NCBI RefSeq assembly: GCF_030316855.1
Contig: NZ_JASZYR010000006.1
Span: forward strand, 124,001-188,000
Direction: 5' to 3'
DNA length: 64,000 nucleotides
Source of the DNA: Variovorax sp. J22P240
GTDB taxonomy: Bacteria; Pseudomonadota; Gammaproteobacteria; Burkholderiales; Burkholderiaceae_C
This document shows, piece after piece, positions 30,878-41,511 of the stretch. Within the stretch, counting starts at the first letter, position 1; each line of letters starts with the position of its first letter. The notes beneath the pieces were generated by a model, which had not been told where the DNA came from, ran no database searches, and saw nothing but the letters and a program-made list of their open reading frames with translations. The position numbers and the translations under genes were made by a program.

Positions 30878-31720
30878 TCAAAGGACGTGGAGCTGCTGCC
30901 AGCCCTGCCACTGGGCGCCGGGCGCCAGCAGGACGGGCTCGTCGATGCGCGCCGCTTCGACGCAGAGCATGTGGCGCCAGCCGTCGTCGGGCAGGTCCTC
31001 GAGCTTCGCGCTCAGCAGCGGGCCGGGGTTCCACACGACGGTTTCGCTGCAACTCGCGCTCTGCGAGATTTCGAGCGTGCCCGACGGTTGCACCAGGCGC
31101 AGCGGCTTGGCGGGCGCGGCATAGACGCTGTCGAACTCGGCGCCGAAGCCCAGCGAGGGCGCCAGTTCGACATGGCGGTCGTCGCGCACCGCATCCCACC
31201 GGTTGGCGCCTTGCAGGCCTTCGAGACGAGCTTCGGTGACCTCGTCCACCCGCAAGTAGCTGTGCAGGGCGGCCGCGAACGACCAGGGTCCGCTGCCGGT
31301 GTTGTCGATCGTCAGGGCGATGCGCAGCATGTGCGGCGCCAGCGTGACGGCCAGCTTTGCATGGAACGAATGCGGCCACATCGCCCGCGTGGCGTCGTTG
31401 GATTGCAGCGACAGGACAGCGGTCCGGCGCTTGCCGTCCCCCTCCTCCGACTCGGCCTGCCAAGTCACGTTGCGGACGAAACCATGCTTGGGCAAGGGTC
31501 CGCGCATATTGAACTGCGGCCAGCAGATCGGCACGCCGCCGCGAATGGCGCTCGTGCCGTCGAAGCGCGCATCCGGGCTCAGATAGAGCCGTTCCACGCC
31601 ATCGGCCGTGGTCCAGGACAGCACATGGGCACCGTGCAGGGCCACCGTGCAGCTATCGCCCCCGGGCATGGCGAGGCGCACTGCCGGCTGGCCGCGGAAG
31701 GCTAGGGCTTGGAGAGACAT
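30878..31720 (-). CDS. D-hexose-6-phosphate mutarotase-like (aldose epimerase fold)
   Basis: Interconverts anomers of a hexose phosphate in characterised YeaD-type homologues. Its 280 residues contain [10 protein letters not shown] near 61, [10 protein letters not shown] near 78, HSYLRV near 153 and ETVVWNPG near 225, the arrangement of the galactose-mutarotase-like group. It is transcribed towards hisF with a 20-nt gap and probably shares its message, though metabolically unrelated. Confidence 0.88.
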   Translation of the reverse strand: MSLQALAFRGQPAVRLAMPGGDSCTVALHGAHVLSWTTADGVERLYLSPDARFDGTSAIRGGVPICWPQFNMRGPLPKHGFVRNVTWQAESEEGDGKRRTAVLSLQSNDATRAMWPHSFHAKLAVTLAPHMLRIALTIDNTGSGPWSFAAALHSYLRVDEVTEARLEGLQGANRWDAVRDDRHVELAPSLGFGAEFDSVYAAPAKPLRLVQPSGTLEISQSASCSETVVWNPGPLLSAKLEDLPDDGWRHMLCVEAARIDEPVLLAPGAQWQGWQQLHVL

Positions 31721-31891
31721 GACCCGATTCTAGGTTTGGCCTGCATGCCCCGGGCGGCGTCCAGAAATGCAGGTGCTCATTGGCATTGCAGCCGGCGCCC
31801 ATTTCGCTTGAAATCGCATCAGCAGACGGTTGCCGGATGCGGCTGTCGGCCAGAGAAGACTCTCTTCAGAACTCACTCGCAAGGAGCTCCC

Positions 31892-33199
31892 ATGAGAAGG
31901 AAACTGCCGCCAGCGGCCTGGATTCTGATAGCGATGGTGATCGGGATCCTGCTGGGCTACATGGTCTTCGTGAACTTCCCGGACAAGAAATCGGCTGCCG
32001 AGATCGCCGGCTACATCTCGATCATGTCGGACGTGTTCCTGCGACTGATCAAGATGCTGATCGGGCCTCTGGTCTTCTCCACGCTGGTCGTCGGCATCGC
32101 CCACATGGGGGACGCCGCCGCCGTCGGACGCGTTTTCGGCAAGGCGCTGGGATGGTTCATCACGGCATCGCTGATCTCGCTCATCCTGGGCCTGGTGATG
32201 GCCAACCTGCTGCAGCCCGGCCACAACTTGGGGCTGCCGCTGCCGGACATCGGATCCTCTGCGAACCTCGCCACCTCGAAGTTCACCCTCAAGGACTTCG
32301 TCGGCCACGTGGTTCCCAAGTCCTTCGTCGAAGCCATGGCCAACAACGAGATCCTGCAGATCGTGGTGTTCTCGATGTTCTTCGGCGTCGCGCTCGCCTC
32401 GCTGGGCGAAAAAGGCAAGACGCTGGTCGCCTCCATCGACGAACTCTCGCACGCGATGCTCAAGATCACGGGCTACGTGATGAAGCTGGCTCCGCTGGCG
32501 GTGATGGCCGCCATGGCCGCCACCGTGGCGACCAACGGCCTGTCGATCCTGATCAAGTTCGCCGTTTTCATGGGGGGCTTCTACCTCAGCCTCTTCATCC
32601 TCTGGGGCGTGCTCGCGTTCGCGGGCTTCGTGTTCCTGGGGCCGCGCATCGTGAAGCTGCTGAAATACATCCGGGAGCCCTTCCTGCTGTCTTTTGCCAC
32701 GGCGAGCTCGGAGGCCGCCTACCCGAAGATCCTCATCGCCCTCGACCGGTTCGGCGTCAAGCGCAAGATCTCCAGCTTCGTGATGCCGATGGGCTACTCC
32801 TTCAACCTGGACGGCTCGATGATGTACTGCACCTTCGCCGTGCTGTTCATTGCACAGGCCTACGACATCCCGCTGTCGATCGGCACCCAGATCACCATGC
32901 TGCTGATCCTCATGCTGACCTCGAAGGGCATGGCGGGCGTTCCGCGCGCCTCGCTGGTGGTGATTGCCGCCACGCTGAACCAGTTCAACATCCCCGAAGC
33001 CGGTCTGCTGCTGATTCTCGGCGTGGACACCTTCCTGGACATGGGCCGCTCGGCGACCAACGCGGTGGGCAATTCCATCGCGACGGCGGTGGTCGCCAAG
33101 TGGGAGGGCGAACTCCTCACGGAGAGCGAGGCCGAGGCGAACGCCCGGTCGATGGATGCCGAGATGGCCGCCTCCCTCGCTCACCCTGCGCACGCCTGA
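31892..33199 (+). CDS. Dicarboxylate/amino acid:cation symporter (GltP/DctA type)
   Basis: Secondary transporter, 435 residues from the ATG at 31892, with an AAGGAG ribosome site 6 nt upstream. It carries the family serine-rich hairpin (LLSFATASSEAAYPK near 266-280), MGYSFNLDGSMMY near 299, and DMGRSATNAVGNSIATAV near 386 that forms the substrate and cation sites. Eight membrane spans plus two hairpins are expected. The GltI-like protein encoded 7 nt downstream suggests glutamate or aspartate as substrate. It lies on the opposite strand to the his genes that flank it. Confidence 0.92.
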   Translation: MRRKLPPAAWILIAMVIGILLGYMVFVNFPDKKSAAEIAGYISIMSDVFLRLIKMLIGPLVFSTLVVGIAHMGDAAAVGRVFGKALGWFITASLISLILGLVMANLLQPGHNLGLPLPDIGSSANLATSKFTLKDFVGHVVPKSFVEAMANNEILQIVVFSMFFGVALASLGEKGKTLVASIDELSHAMLKITGYVMKLAPLAVMAAMAATVATNGLSILIKFAVFMGGFYLSLFILWGVLAFAGFVFLGPRIVKLLKYIREPFLLSFATASSEAAYPKILIALDRFGVKRKISSFVMPMGYSFNLDGSMMYCTFAVLFIAQAYDIPLSIGTQITMLLILMLTSKGMAGVPRASLVVIAATLNQFNIPEAGLLLILGVDTFLDMGRSATNAVGNSIATAVVAKWEGELLTESEAEANARSMDAEMAASLAHPAHA

Positions 33200-33206
33200 G
33201 GCTGAC

Positions 33207-34145
33207 ATGAAGCGCGTCCACAAGCTGTCGATGGCCGCAACGCTGCTTGGCAGCCTTCTGTGCCTGTCGCCGGCGGCGATGGCCCAGACCGAACCGATTC
33301 CGGCCGCCCCGGCGCAGTTGACCGGCACGCTCGCCAAGGTGCGCGAGTCGGGGACGGTCAGCATCGGGTATAGGGAATCCTCGGTGCCCTTCTCGTACCT
33401 GTCCGCTCGCAACGAGCCCATCGGCTATTCGATCGAGTTGTGCAAGGCGGTGGTCGATGCGATGAGCGAGGCGGTGCACAAGTCGCTCACGACGAAATGG
33501 GTGCCGGTGACCGCCGAGTCGCGCATCGACGCGGTGGTGAACGGCCAGGTCGACCTCGAATGCGGCTCGACCACGAGCAACCTGGAGCGGCAGAAACGCG
33601 TCAGCTTCTCGCCAACGATGTTCGTGTCGGGCACCAAGTTGCTGGTCAAAAAGGGCTCACCGATCCAGTCATTCACCGACTTGGCGGGCAAGAACGTCGC
33701 CGTGACCAGCGGAACCACCAACGAGAAGACGATGCGGGACCTGTCCGCCCGCTTCAAGCTGGGCCTGAACCTGCTGGTGTCGCGCGACCACGCCGAGTCC
33801 TTTGCTCTGGTGAAGACCGGGAAGGCCGATGCGTTCGCGACCGACGACGTGCTGCTGTACGGCCTCATCGCACAGGACCGCGGCACCGCCGCTGGCCCGA
33901 GCGACTATCACGTGGTCGGCGACTTCCTGTCGTACGACCCCTACGGCGTGATGTACCGGAAGAACGACCCCCAGATGGCGGCGATCGTCAACAGCACCTT
34001 CCAATACCTGGCCCAGGATGGAGAGATCGAGCGCCAGTACAAGCGCTGGTTCCTGCGCAAGCTACCGTCCGGGACCAGCATCAACCTGCCGATGAGCCCT
34101 CAACTCGAGACCATCATCCAGACAATGGCCGTGAAATCTGAATAG
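33207..34145 (+). CDS. GltI-like periplasmic glutamate/aspartate-binding protein
   Basis: Type II periplasmic binding protein, 312 residues from the ATG at 33207. A signal peptide (hydrophobic LLGSLLCLSPAAMA) is cleaved after about residue 26. The SBP_bac_3 pattern is clear: SVPFSYLSARNEPIGYSIELC, VNGQVDLECGSTTSN, GTKLLVKKGSPIQSFTDLAG and SGTTNEKTMRDL. The last two closely follow GltI of ABC importers. No ABC permease or ATPase gene accompanies it; the only transporter beside it is the symporter 7 nt upstream. Confidence 0.9.
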   Translation: MKRVHKLSMAATLLGSLLCLSPAAMAQTEPIPAAPAQLTGTLAKVRESGTVSIGYRESSVPFSYLSARNEPIGYSIELCKAVVDAMSEAVHKSLTTKWVPVTAESRIDAVVNGQVDLECGSTTSNLERQKRVSFSPTMFVSGTKLLVKKGSPIQSFTDLAGKNVAVTSGTTNEKTMRDLSARFKLGLNLLVSRDHAESFALVKTGKADAFATDDVLLYGLIAQDRGTAAGPSDYHVVGDFLSYDPYGVMYRKNDPQMAAIVNSTFQYLAQDGEIERQYKRWFLRKLPSGTSINLPMSPQLETIIQTMAVKSE

Positions 34146-34152
34146 GGGCCGT

Positions 34153-34899
34153 TCAGGCGGCGTCCGCGAGTTCGTCGGCGCGGGCCTGTGCTGCGGCGAA
34201 GTCCAAATCACCCGAGTAGATCGCTCGGCCGCAAATCACGCCTTCGACGCCGTCGGGTTCGACGGCGCACAGCTTGTCGATGTCGGCCATGTTCGACAGG
34301 CCGCCCGATGCGATCACCGGGATGGTCAGCGCCTGGGCCAGCCTGACGGTGGCCTCGATGTTGATGCCCGACAGCATGCCGTCGCGGCCGATGTCGGTAT
34401 AGATGATCGACTCGACGCCGTAATCCTCGAACTTCTTGCCCAGGTCGGCGACCTCGTGGCCCGTCAGCTTGCTCCAGCCGTCGGTCGCCACCTTGCCGTC
34501 CTTGGCGTCCAGACCCACGATGATGTGGCCGCCGAAGGCGCTGCAGGCGTCCTTCAGGAAGCCGGGGTTCTTGACCGCGGCGGTGCCGATGATCACGTAG
34601 CGCAGGCCGTCGTCGATGTAGCGCTCGATGGTGTCCAGGTCGCGGATCCCACCGCCGAGCTGCACCGGGATGTCGTCACCGACCTCTCTCAGGATCGCCT
34701 TGATGGCCGCATGGTTCTGCGGCTTTCCGGCAAAGGCGCCGTTGAGATCGACCAGGTGCAGCCGCCGCGCGCCGGCTTCGAGCCACTTGCGCGCCATCGC
34801 GGCCGGGTCTTCGCTGAATGTGGTGGACTGGTCCATGTCGCCTTGCTTGAGGCGAACGCAGTGGCCATCCTTGAGGTCGATCGCAGGAATGAGGAGCAT
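34153..34899 (-). CDS. hisA: ProFAR isomerase (HisA)
   Basis: TIM-barrel isomerase acting on 5'-ProFAR. Its 248 residues contain [21 protein letters not shown] with the first catalytic Asp, VQLGGGIRD, the second Asp in VGLDAKDGK near 130, and VIASGGLSN. It converges with the binding-protein gene, 7 nt away. The 146-nt gap to hisH holds no gene I recognise and might carry an internal promoter. Confidence 0.97.
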   Translation of the reverse strand: MLLIPAIDLKDGHCVRLKQGDMDQSTTFSEDPAAMARKWLEAGARRLHLVDLNGAFAGKPQNHAAIKAILREVGDDIPVQLGGGIRDLDTIERYIDDGLRYVIIGTAAVKNPGFLKDACSAFGGHIIVGLDAKDGKVATDGWSKLTGHEVADLGKKFEDYGVESIIYTDIGRDGMLSGINIEATVRLAQALTIPVIASGGLSNMADIDKLCAVEPDGVEGVICGRAIYSGDLDFAAAQARADELADAA

Positions 34900-35045
34900 G
34901 GTGCGGGATTGCGTGGAACGAACGATGAAATCGCGAAAGATCGTGCGGACGAGCGGAAGTGGGTGGCGAAATGCGCGATCGTACTCAGAATCGGGCGGGC
35001 GCCGCAGGCACGAGCGCGAGCCGCACGGTCGATGCGTTCAGGGTG

Positions 35046-35696
35046 TCAGGGATTCCAGTGGAGGAAGTTTCGGTAGAGCTGCAACCCATGGTCCGCACTC
35101 TTCTCCGGGTGGAACTGGGTAGCAAAAATATTATCGCGTGCGACGGCGGCGGTAAAGCGCTCCCCATATTCCGCCTCGCCTGCACTGTGTTTGGCGTCGG
35201 TCGGCCGGGCGTAGAAGCTATGGACGAAGTAGAAGTAGCTCTGGTCGGGCACTCCCGCCCAGACCGGGTGCGGCCGCACCTGCCGGACCTGGTTCCAGCC
35301 CATCTGGGGCACCTTGTAGCGGCTGCCGTCCGGCTGGGTACGGCCGGCCAGCTCGAACTTGCGAACGTTGCCGGGAATCAGACCCAGGCCGTCGGTCGGC
35401 CCCTCGTCGCTGTGCGACAGGAGCATCTGCATGCCCACGCAGACGCCGAACAGCGGCTTGCTGGCCGCCGCCTCGAGCACGGGCTCCAGGAGCCCCGAAT
35501 CGCGCAGTTCGCGCATGCAGTCGGGCATGGCACCCTGCCCCGGCAGCACCACGCGGGTGGCTCGGCGCACGACATCCGGGTCGGAGGTGACGAACACTTC
35601 CACCCCGACCTGATCGGCCGCATGCTGCACGGCCTGCGAAACGGATCGCAGGTTGCCCATGCCGTAGTCAACGACGGCAACAGTATTGCGTGTCAG
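35046..35696 (-). CDS. hisH: Imidazole glycerol phosphate synthase, glutaminase subunit (CTG start)
   Basis: Class I glutamine amidotransferase that feeds ammonia to HisF. It has 216 residues. Nucleophile Cys86 is in GVCVGMQ and His196/Glu198 in FHPEKS. The start is unusual: no ATG, GTG or TTG precedes the first beta strand ([11 protein letters not shown]) within 30 codons. CTG at 35696-35694 overlaps the hisB TGA by 4 nt, mirroring the ATGA joints elsewhere in this operon, and a GAAGGG ribosome site lies 6 nt upstream. The nearest in-frame ATG (codon 13) would delete that strand. Confidence 0.93.
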   Translation of the reverse strand: MTRNTVAVVDYGMGNLRSVSQAVQHAADQVGVEVFVTSDPDVVRRATRVVLPGQGAMPDCMRELRDSGLLEPVLEAAASKPLFGVCVGMQMLLSHSDEGPTDGLGLIPGNVRKFELAGRTQPDGSRYKVPQMGWNQVRQVRPHPVWAGVPDQSYFYFVHSFYARPTDAKHSAGEAEYGERFTAAVARDNIFATQFHPEKSADHGLQLYRNFLHWNP

Positions 35697-36322
35697 AGCG
35701 AACCCTTCGTCGACGGAATGACGCCCGCGGAACGCGGATCCAACTCCAGCGCCGCGCGCAGCGCCCGCGCAAAGGCCTTGAAGACCGTCTCGCACTGGTG
35801 ATGCGCGTTCACGCCCTTGAGATTGTCGATATGGAGCGTCACGAACGCATGGTTGACGAACCCCTGGAAGAACTCATACGTGAGCTGGCTGTCGAAGGTG
35901 CCGATCATGCCGCTAGTGAAGGGCACGTCCATCACCAGGCCGGGACGGCCGGAAAAATCGATCACGACGCGGCTCAGCGCCTCGTCCAGTGGCACATAGG
36001 CATGGCCGTAGCGGCGGATGCCCTTCTTGTCGCCCACGGCCTTGGCAACCGCCTGCCCCAGCGTGATGCCGACGTCTTCCACCGTGTGATGGCCATCGAT
36101 GTGCAGGTCTCCCTTGCAGTCGATGTCGAGGTCGATCAGCCCGTGGCGGGCGATCTGATCGAGCATGTGGTCGAAGAAGCCGATGCCGGTCGACAGCTTC
36201 GAGCGGCCGGTGCCGTCGAGGTTGACCTCGACCGTGATCTTCGTTTCAGCCGTGTTGCGCGTGACCGCTGCCGTCCGCGCGGAGGCGGCGACGACTGCTT
36301 CGGGTGCCGTGGGGGTGTTCAT
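35693..36322 (-). CDS. hisB: Imidazoleglycerol-phosphate dehydratase
   Basis: Manganese enzyme that dehydrates imidazole glycerol phosphate. It has 209 residues from the ATG at 36322, a start fixed by the 4-nt overlap with his[25 protein letters not shown] and [17 protein letters not shown] provide the His/Glu ligands. It is monofunctional, without the HisB phosphatase domain of enterobacteria. Confidence 0.97.
   Translation of the reverse strand: MNTPTAPEAVVAASARTAAVTRNTAETKITVEVNLDGTGRSKLSTGIGFFDHMLDQIARHGLIDLDIDCKGDLHIDGHHTVEDVGITLGQAVAKAVGDKKGIRRYGHAYVPLDEALSRVVIDFSGRPGLVMDVPFTSGMIGTFDSQLTYEFFQGFVNHAFVTLHIDNLKGVNAHHQCETVFKAFARALRAALELDPRSAGVIPSTKGSL
35703..35708 (-). promoter_or_regulatory. 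Ribosome-binding site for the CTG start of hisH
   Basis: GAAGGG on the minus strand, inside the hisB 3' end, is followed by a 6-nt spacer and then CTG. Spacing and sequence fit a Shine-Dalgarno site and are the main support for the non-ATG start. Confidence 0.6.
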
Positions 36323-37410
36323 AGTGAGGCTTCGAGTGCCGCGAGCATCCGCGTGTTTTCGTCGGCGGCTCCGACGGTCAGGCGCAGGCAATTCGCGAGC
36401 AGGGTATGCATTTTAGAAACGTTCTTGACCAGCACGCCGCCCGCCTTCATACCCTCGAAGGTCTTTGTGGCATCGGGAACACGCACAAGGATCATGTTGG
36501 CTTCGCTGGGCCATGCCTTCACGCCGGACAAGCGCGCCAGCGCTTCGAAGATGCGGGCGCGCTGGCTTCGGATATCGGCGGCCTGCCGCGCGAACACGTC
36601 GGCGTGCTCCAGCGCGAAGAGCGCGCACTCGCAGTTGAGCACGCTGATGTTGTACGGCGGGCGCACCTTGTCGACCTCGGCGATCAAGGCGGCCGGGCCC
36701 ATCATGTAGCCCAGGCGGACGCCGGCGAGGCCGAACTTGCTGAGCGTGCGCATCAGGAGCACGTGGTCGCGGCGGGCGACCCGGTCGATGTAGCTCCTGG
36801 CGGCAAAAGGCTGATAGGCCTCGTCGATGACCACCAGGCCGCCTTGCGCGCCCTGCGCATCGATGATCTTCTCGATCGCAGCATCGTCCCAGAGGTTGGC
36901 GGTCGGGTTGTTCGGATAGGCCAGGTAGACGATGGCCGGCTTTTCCTGAGCGATGGCGTCGAGCATGGCGCCTTCGTCCAGCTCGAAGTCGGCAGTCAGC
37001 GGCACGCCCACGAAGCGAAGGCCCTGCAACTGCGCGCTCATCGCGTACATCACGAAACCGGGAACGGGCGCCAGGATCGCCGCGCCGGGCAGGTCGCAGG
37101 CCATGGCAAGCAGCGAGATCAACTCGTCCGAGCCATTGCCCAGCATGAGCGCAAAGCCATCCGGCATGGCGGCGTGCTTCGCCAGGGCGCGCTGCAACTC
37201 AGCGCCACGTTCGCCCGGATAGCGGTTCAGCGCGAGCGCGCCCAGGCGCTGGCCCAGAGCGGCCTGCAACTCCGGGGGCAAGCCATGGGGGTTCTCCATG
37301 GCGTCGAGCTTGATCAGGCCGCGCGCATCCTGCACCGCATAAGCATGCATGGATTGCACGTCAGCGCGAATGCGGCCGAGGGCAGCGGTGGTGGCGGTCT
37401 TGGGGGTCAT
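36319..37410 (-). CDS. hisC: Histidinol-phosphate aminotransferase
   Basis: PLP-dependent transaminase of the histidine pathway. Its 363 residues contain [11 protein letters not shown] near 35, GNGSDELI near 91, YPNNPTAN near 164, [11 protein letters not shown] near 193 and the Schiff-base lysine in [14 protein letters not shown] near 224. It overlaps hisB by 4 nt and starts 5 nt after the Rap1a-like gene. Confidence 0.96.
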   Translation of the reverse strand: MTPKTATTAALGRIRADVQSMHAYAVQDARGLIKLDAMENPHGLPPELQAALGQRLGALALNRYPGERGAELQRALAKHAAMPDGFALMLGNGSDELISLLAMACDLPGAAILAPVPGFVMYAMSAQLQGLRFVGVPLTADFELDEGAMLDAIAQEKPAIVYLAYPNNPTANLWDDAAIEKIIDAQGAQGGLVVIDEAYQPFAARSYIDRVARRDHVLLMRTLSKFGLAGVRLGYMMGPAALIAEVDKVRPPYNISVLNCECALFALEHADVFARQAADIRSQRARIFEALARLSGVKAWPSEANMILVRVPDATKTFEGMKAGGVLVKNVSKMHTLLANCLRLTVGAADENTRMLAALEASL

Positions 37411-37415
37411 TCGGT

Positions 37416-37787
37416 TCAGGGGTTGCAGCGGTAGCTGTTGCGCAGGGCGGCCGAGAGGACGAGCTGGACCGGCATGTCGGCTTCGTAGCTGTCGGCGTTG
37501 CGCGTCAGTTCGGACTGGTAGAGGGAGCGAGCCATCGCCGGCTCGAACTTGCGGCCGTTGATGCAGAAAGGCGGCTTCTGGCCCGTGCGCTGCGCCGCGT
37601 CGCTGGCTTCGCGCAGGCCTTCCATCACGCCGACGAGGTAGTAATTGGCGTAGAGCTTGCCGTCTTTTTCATTGGCTTCCAGGGTGCGCAGTTCGCGGAT
37701 GGTCATGGCCGAGGCGCTTGCGGCACACGCCAGAGCGGCCCAGGCCAGCAGCTGCCCCAGCCGGTGGAATCGGATTCGCCCCGTCAT
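37416..37787 (-). CDS. Exported Rap1a/Tai-like small protein
   Basis: A 123-residue secreted protein from the ATG at 37787; an ATG three codons earlier (37796) is possible. The signal peptide has core LLAWAALACAASASA, with cleavage near residue 27. The mature part holds YLVGVMEGL, KPPFCINGRKF and ALRNSYRC, a spacing of conserved Gly and two Cys that resembles the Rap1a/Tai immunity family of type VI secretion. It lies between hisD and hisC with gaps of about 20 and 5 nt. No effector or T6SS gene is nearby, so immunity is only a possibility. Confidence 0.65.
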   Translation of the reverse strand: MTGRIRFHRLGQLLAWAALACAASASAMTIRELRTLEANEKDGKLYANYYLVGVMEGLREASDAAQRTGQKPPFCINGRKFEPAMARSLYQSELTRNADSYEADMPVQLVLSAALRNSYRCNP

Positions 37788-37807
37788 GGTCCCCATCCGG
37801 CGCACCC

Positions 37808-39124
37808 TCAGCGCAATCTCATGCGTGCGGCCTCGGCATGTGCGGAAAGCCCCTCGCCTTCCGCGAGCGTGACCGCGATGCGGCCGAGCACTTGCGCGCC
37901 CGCTTCGCTCACCTCGATGAGGCTCGATCGCTTCTGGAAGTCGTAGACGCCCAGTGGCGAACTGAAGCGCGCGGTTCCGCTCGTGGGCAGCACATGATTG
38001 GGCCCCGCGCAGTAGTCGCCCAGGCTCTCGCTGGTGTAGGCACCCAGAAAGATCGCACCGGCATGCTTGAGCAGAGGCTCCCAGCGACCTGGCTCGCGGC
38101 TGCTGACTTCCAGATGCTCGGGCGCGATACGGTTGCTGATCGTGCAGGCCTCCTCCATGCTGCGGGTGTGGATCAGCGCGCCGCGCCCGTTGAGCGAGGC
38201 CGCGATGATCTCGGCGCGCGGCATCGTAGGCAGGAGCCGGTCGATTTCCTGCTGGACGCGCTGGATGTAATCGGCGTGGGGGCACAGCAGGATGCTCTGC
38301 GCCAGTTCGTCGTGCTCGGCCTGGCTGAACAGGTCCATCGCCACCCACTCGGGCGGCGTCGTGCCGTCAGCCAGCACCAGGATCTCGCTCGGGCCGGCGA
38401 TCATGTCGATGCCCACGGTGCCGAACACGCGGCGCTTCGCGGCAGCCACGTAGGCATTGCCGGGGCCGGTGATCTTGTCGACCGCCGGAATGGTTGCCGT
38501 CCCATAGGCCAGCGCGGCCACTGCCTGCGCGCCGCCGATGGTGAACGCGCGCGTCACGCCGGCGACGTGCGCCGCAGCCAGCACCAGCGGATTCTTCTCG
38601 CCGCCCGGTGTCGGCACGACCATGATGATTTCGCCGACACCCGCCACGTGCGCGGGAATCGCGTTCATGAGCACGCTGGACGGATAGGCCGCCTTACCGC
38701 CCGGCACGTAGATGCCGACGCGGTCGAGCGGCGTGACCTTCTGGCCGAGCAAGGTGCCGTCGTCGTCACGGTAGCTCCAGCTTTCGCCGCTCGCCTTCTT
38801 TTGAGCCTCGTGGTAGCTGCGGACCCGGCGCGCGGCAGCTTCGAGTGCGTCGCGCTGGGCGGCAGGCAGCGACTCGAAGGCGGCGCGCAGCTCGGTTGCC
38901 GTGAGTTCGAGTGCCTCCATGCCGGTCACGTCGAGACGGTCGAAGCGGCGTGTGTACTCCAGCACCGCGGCATCGCCGCGGCGCTGCACGTCCGCCAGGA
39001 TGTCTGCCACCACCTGCTCGATCGCCGCGTCCGCCTCGGCGGACCAATGCAGGCGCGCCTTGAATTCGGCCTCGAACCTGGCCGAGGTGGTCGAGAGAAG
39101 GACGGGAGCAGCTTTCAGTTTCAT
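37808..39124 (-). CDS. hisD: Histidinol dehydrogenase
   Basis: Zinc enzyme that oxidises histidinol to histidine in two NAD-dependent steps. Its 438 residues contain [20 protein letters not shown] near 128, [16 protein letters not shown] near 212, [10 protein letters not shown] near 238, [10 protein letters not shown] near 260 and EHLEV near 331. Length and motifs are complete. Confidence 0.97.
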   Translation of the reverse strand: MKLKAAPVLLSTTSARFEAEFKARLHWSAEADAAIEQVVADILADVQRRGDAAVLEYTRRFDRLDVTGMEALELTATELRAAFESLPAAQRDALEAAARRVRSYHEAQKKASGESWSYRDDDGTLLGQKVTPLDRVGIYVPGGKAAYPSSVLMNAIPAHVAGVGEIIMVVPTPGGEKNPLVLAAAHVAGVTRAFTIGGAQAVAALAYGTATIPAVDKITGPGNAYVAAAKRRVFGTVGIDMIAGPSEILVLADGTTPPEWVAMDLFSQAEHDELAQSILLCPHADYIQRVQQEIDRLLPTMPRAEIIAASLNGRGALIHTRSMEEACTISNRIAPEHLEVSSREPGRWEPLLKHAGAIFLGAYTSESLGDYCAGPNHVLPTSGTARFSSPLGVYDFQKRSSLIEVSEAGAQVLGRIAVTLAEGEGLSAHAEAARMRLR

Positions 39125-39137
39125 GGCGATTGCCGGA

Positions 39138-39775
39138 TCACTTGGAAGGAATGGCCGAAGAGAAGGCGTCGACGATGTGGCGAATCGCCTGGCGCTTGAG
39201 CTTGAGCGCGGCCTGGTTGACCACCAGGCGCGCGCTGATGTCCATGATGCGCTCGACTTCGACGAGGTGATTGGCCTTCAGGGTATTGCCGGTCGAGACC
39301 AGGTCGACGATCGCGTCCGCCAGGCCCGTGAGAGGCGCGAGTTCCATGCTGCCGTAGAGCTTGATCAGGTCCACGTGCACGCCCTTGGTGGCAAAGAAAT
39401 CGCGCGCCAGGCCGACGTACTTCGTCGCGACCTTGATGCGCGAACCCTGCTTGACGGCCGAGGCGTAGTCGTAGTCGGCACGCACCGCCACGCTGAGACG
39501 GCAGGCCGCGATGCGGAGGTCCAGCGGCTGGTATAGCCCCTGGTTGCCGTGCTCGAGCAGGACGTCGAGGCCGGTGACGCCCAAGTCGGCACCGCCGTAC
39601 TGCACGTACGTGGGCACGTCGGAGGCACGAACCAGCACCACGCGCACGTCGGGCTTCGTGGTGGCGAGGATCAGCTTGCGGGATTTATCCGGGTCCTCCG
39701 TGACCTCGATGCCCGCCGCGGCCAGCAGAGGCAGCGTTTCCTCGAAGATGCGACCCTTGGAGAGCGCCAGGGTGA

Positions 39776-39779
<4 letters not shown>
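39138..39779 (-). CDS. hisG: ATP phosphoribosyltransferase, short form
   Basis: First and committed enzyme of histidine synthesis, joining ATP and PRPP. At 213 residues it is the short HisG(S) form, which lacks the regulatory domain and needs HisZ; no hisZ gene is in this window. [42 protein letters not shown] and the PRPP loop [12 protein letters not shown] near 161 are present. It overlaps murA by 4 nt. Confidence 0.97.
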
Positions 39780-41062
<1,283 letters not shown>

Positions 41063-41080
41063 GAAAAATCCAGCGGAGGT

Positions 41081-41335
41081 CTAGCGGGAGGGCGAAGAAG
41101 TCTGGTCCGCCCATTCGGTGGGCGTGTAGGTTTTCATCGAGAGCGCGTGCACCTCGTCGGTGTGCATTTTCGCACCCAGGGTGGCATAGACGCGCTGATG
41201 TCGCTGGATGGCGCGCTTGCCCTCGAACTCCGCGGAGACGATGGTGGCATACCAATGGCGGCCGTCGCCCTCGAGGGCGATGTGATCGCAGGGCAGCCCG
41301 GCCTGAATGATGGATTGCAGTTCTTCAGCAGTCAT
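41081..41335 (-). CDS. ibaG: BolA-family protein IbaG
   Basis: Small BolA-fold protein of 84 residues from the ATG at 41335, thought to work with monothiol glutaredoxins in iron-sulfur handling and linked to acid stress in E. coli. The core RHQRVYATLGAKMHTDEVHAL has the invariant His/loop region and MKTYTPTEW follows. Its place just upstream of murA matches E. coli ibaG (yrbA). Confidence 0.9.
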   Translation of the reverse strand: MTAEELQSIIQAGLPCDHIALEGDGRHWYATIVSAEFEGKRAIQRHQRVYATLGAKMHTDEVHALSMKTYTPTEWADQTSSPSR

Positions 41336-41343
41336 ATTTGTTG

Positions 41344-41397
41344 CTCGCCCCCAGGCTGCGCGCACTTCGTGTCGCTTCGCCTACCCCCTACCGGGGG
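41344..41397 (-). repeat. Dispersed palindromic intergenic repeat, copy A
   Basis: Read on the minus strand: C-run, GGTA, G-run, then TAGGCGAAGCGACACGAAG and, a few bases on, CTGGGGGCGAG. It is nearly identical to copy 1 at 28476-28529 and forms the left outer arm of the large inverted repeat. Confidence 0.75.
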
Positions 41398-41405
41398 CAA
41401 CACCA

Positions 41406-41501
41406 GCGGCCCGGCCAAGCCGGATCCGCGGTGTTTTACGAAAGGGCACGGTCTTGCTGGTCCTTGCACGGGCTGCCGCGGAACCGGCTTGGCCGGGCCG
41501 C
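41406..41501. repeat. Large inverted repeat between ibaG and the ABC exporter
   Basis: Two 26-nt arms at 41406-41431 and 41476-41501 are reverse complements at 25 of 26 positions (core GGCCCGGCCAAGCCGG) around a 44-nt centre. With repeat copies A and B as outer arms, the whole 41344-41558 gap is one imperfect palindrome of about 215 nt. No open frame of its own is credible. Confidence 0.8.
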
Positions 41502-41511
41502 AGGCGGCGCG

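Noticed and set aside
30858-31463. Extended HisF frame of about 461 codons, suggesting a fusion
   Set aside because: The extension is antisense-like sequence within the mutarotase gene; HisF begins normally at 30857.
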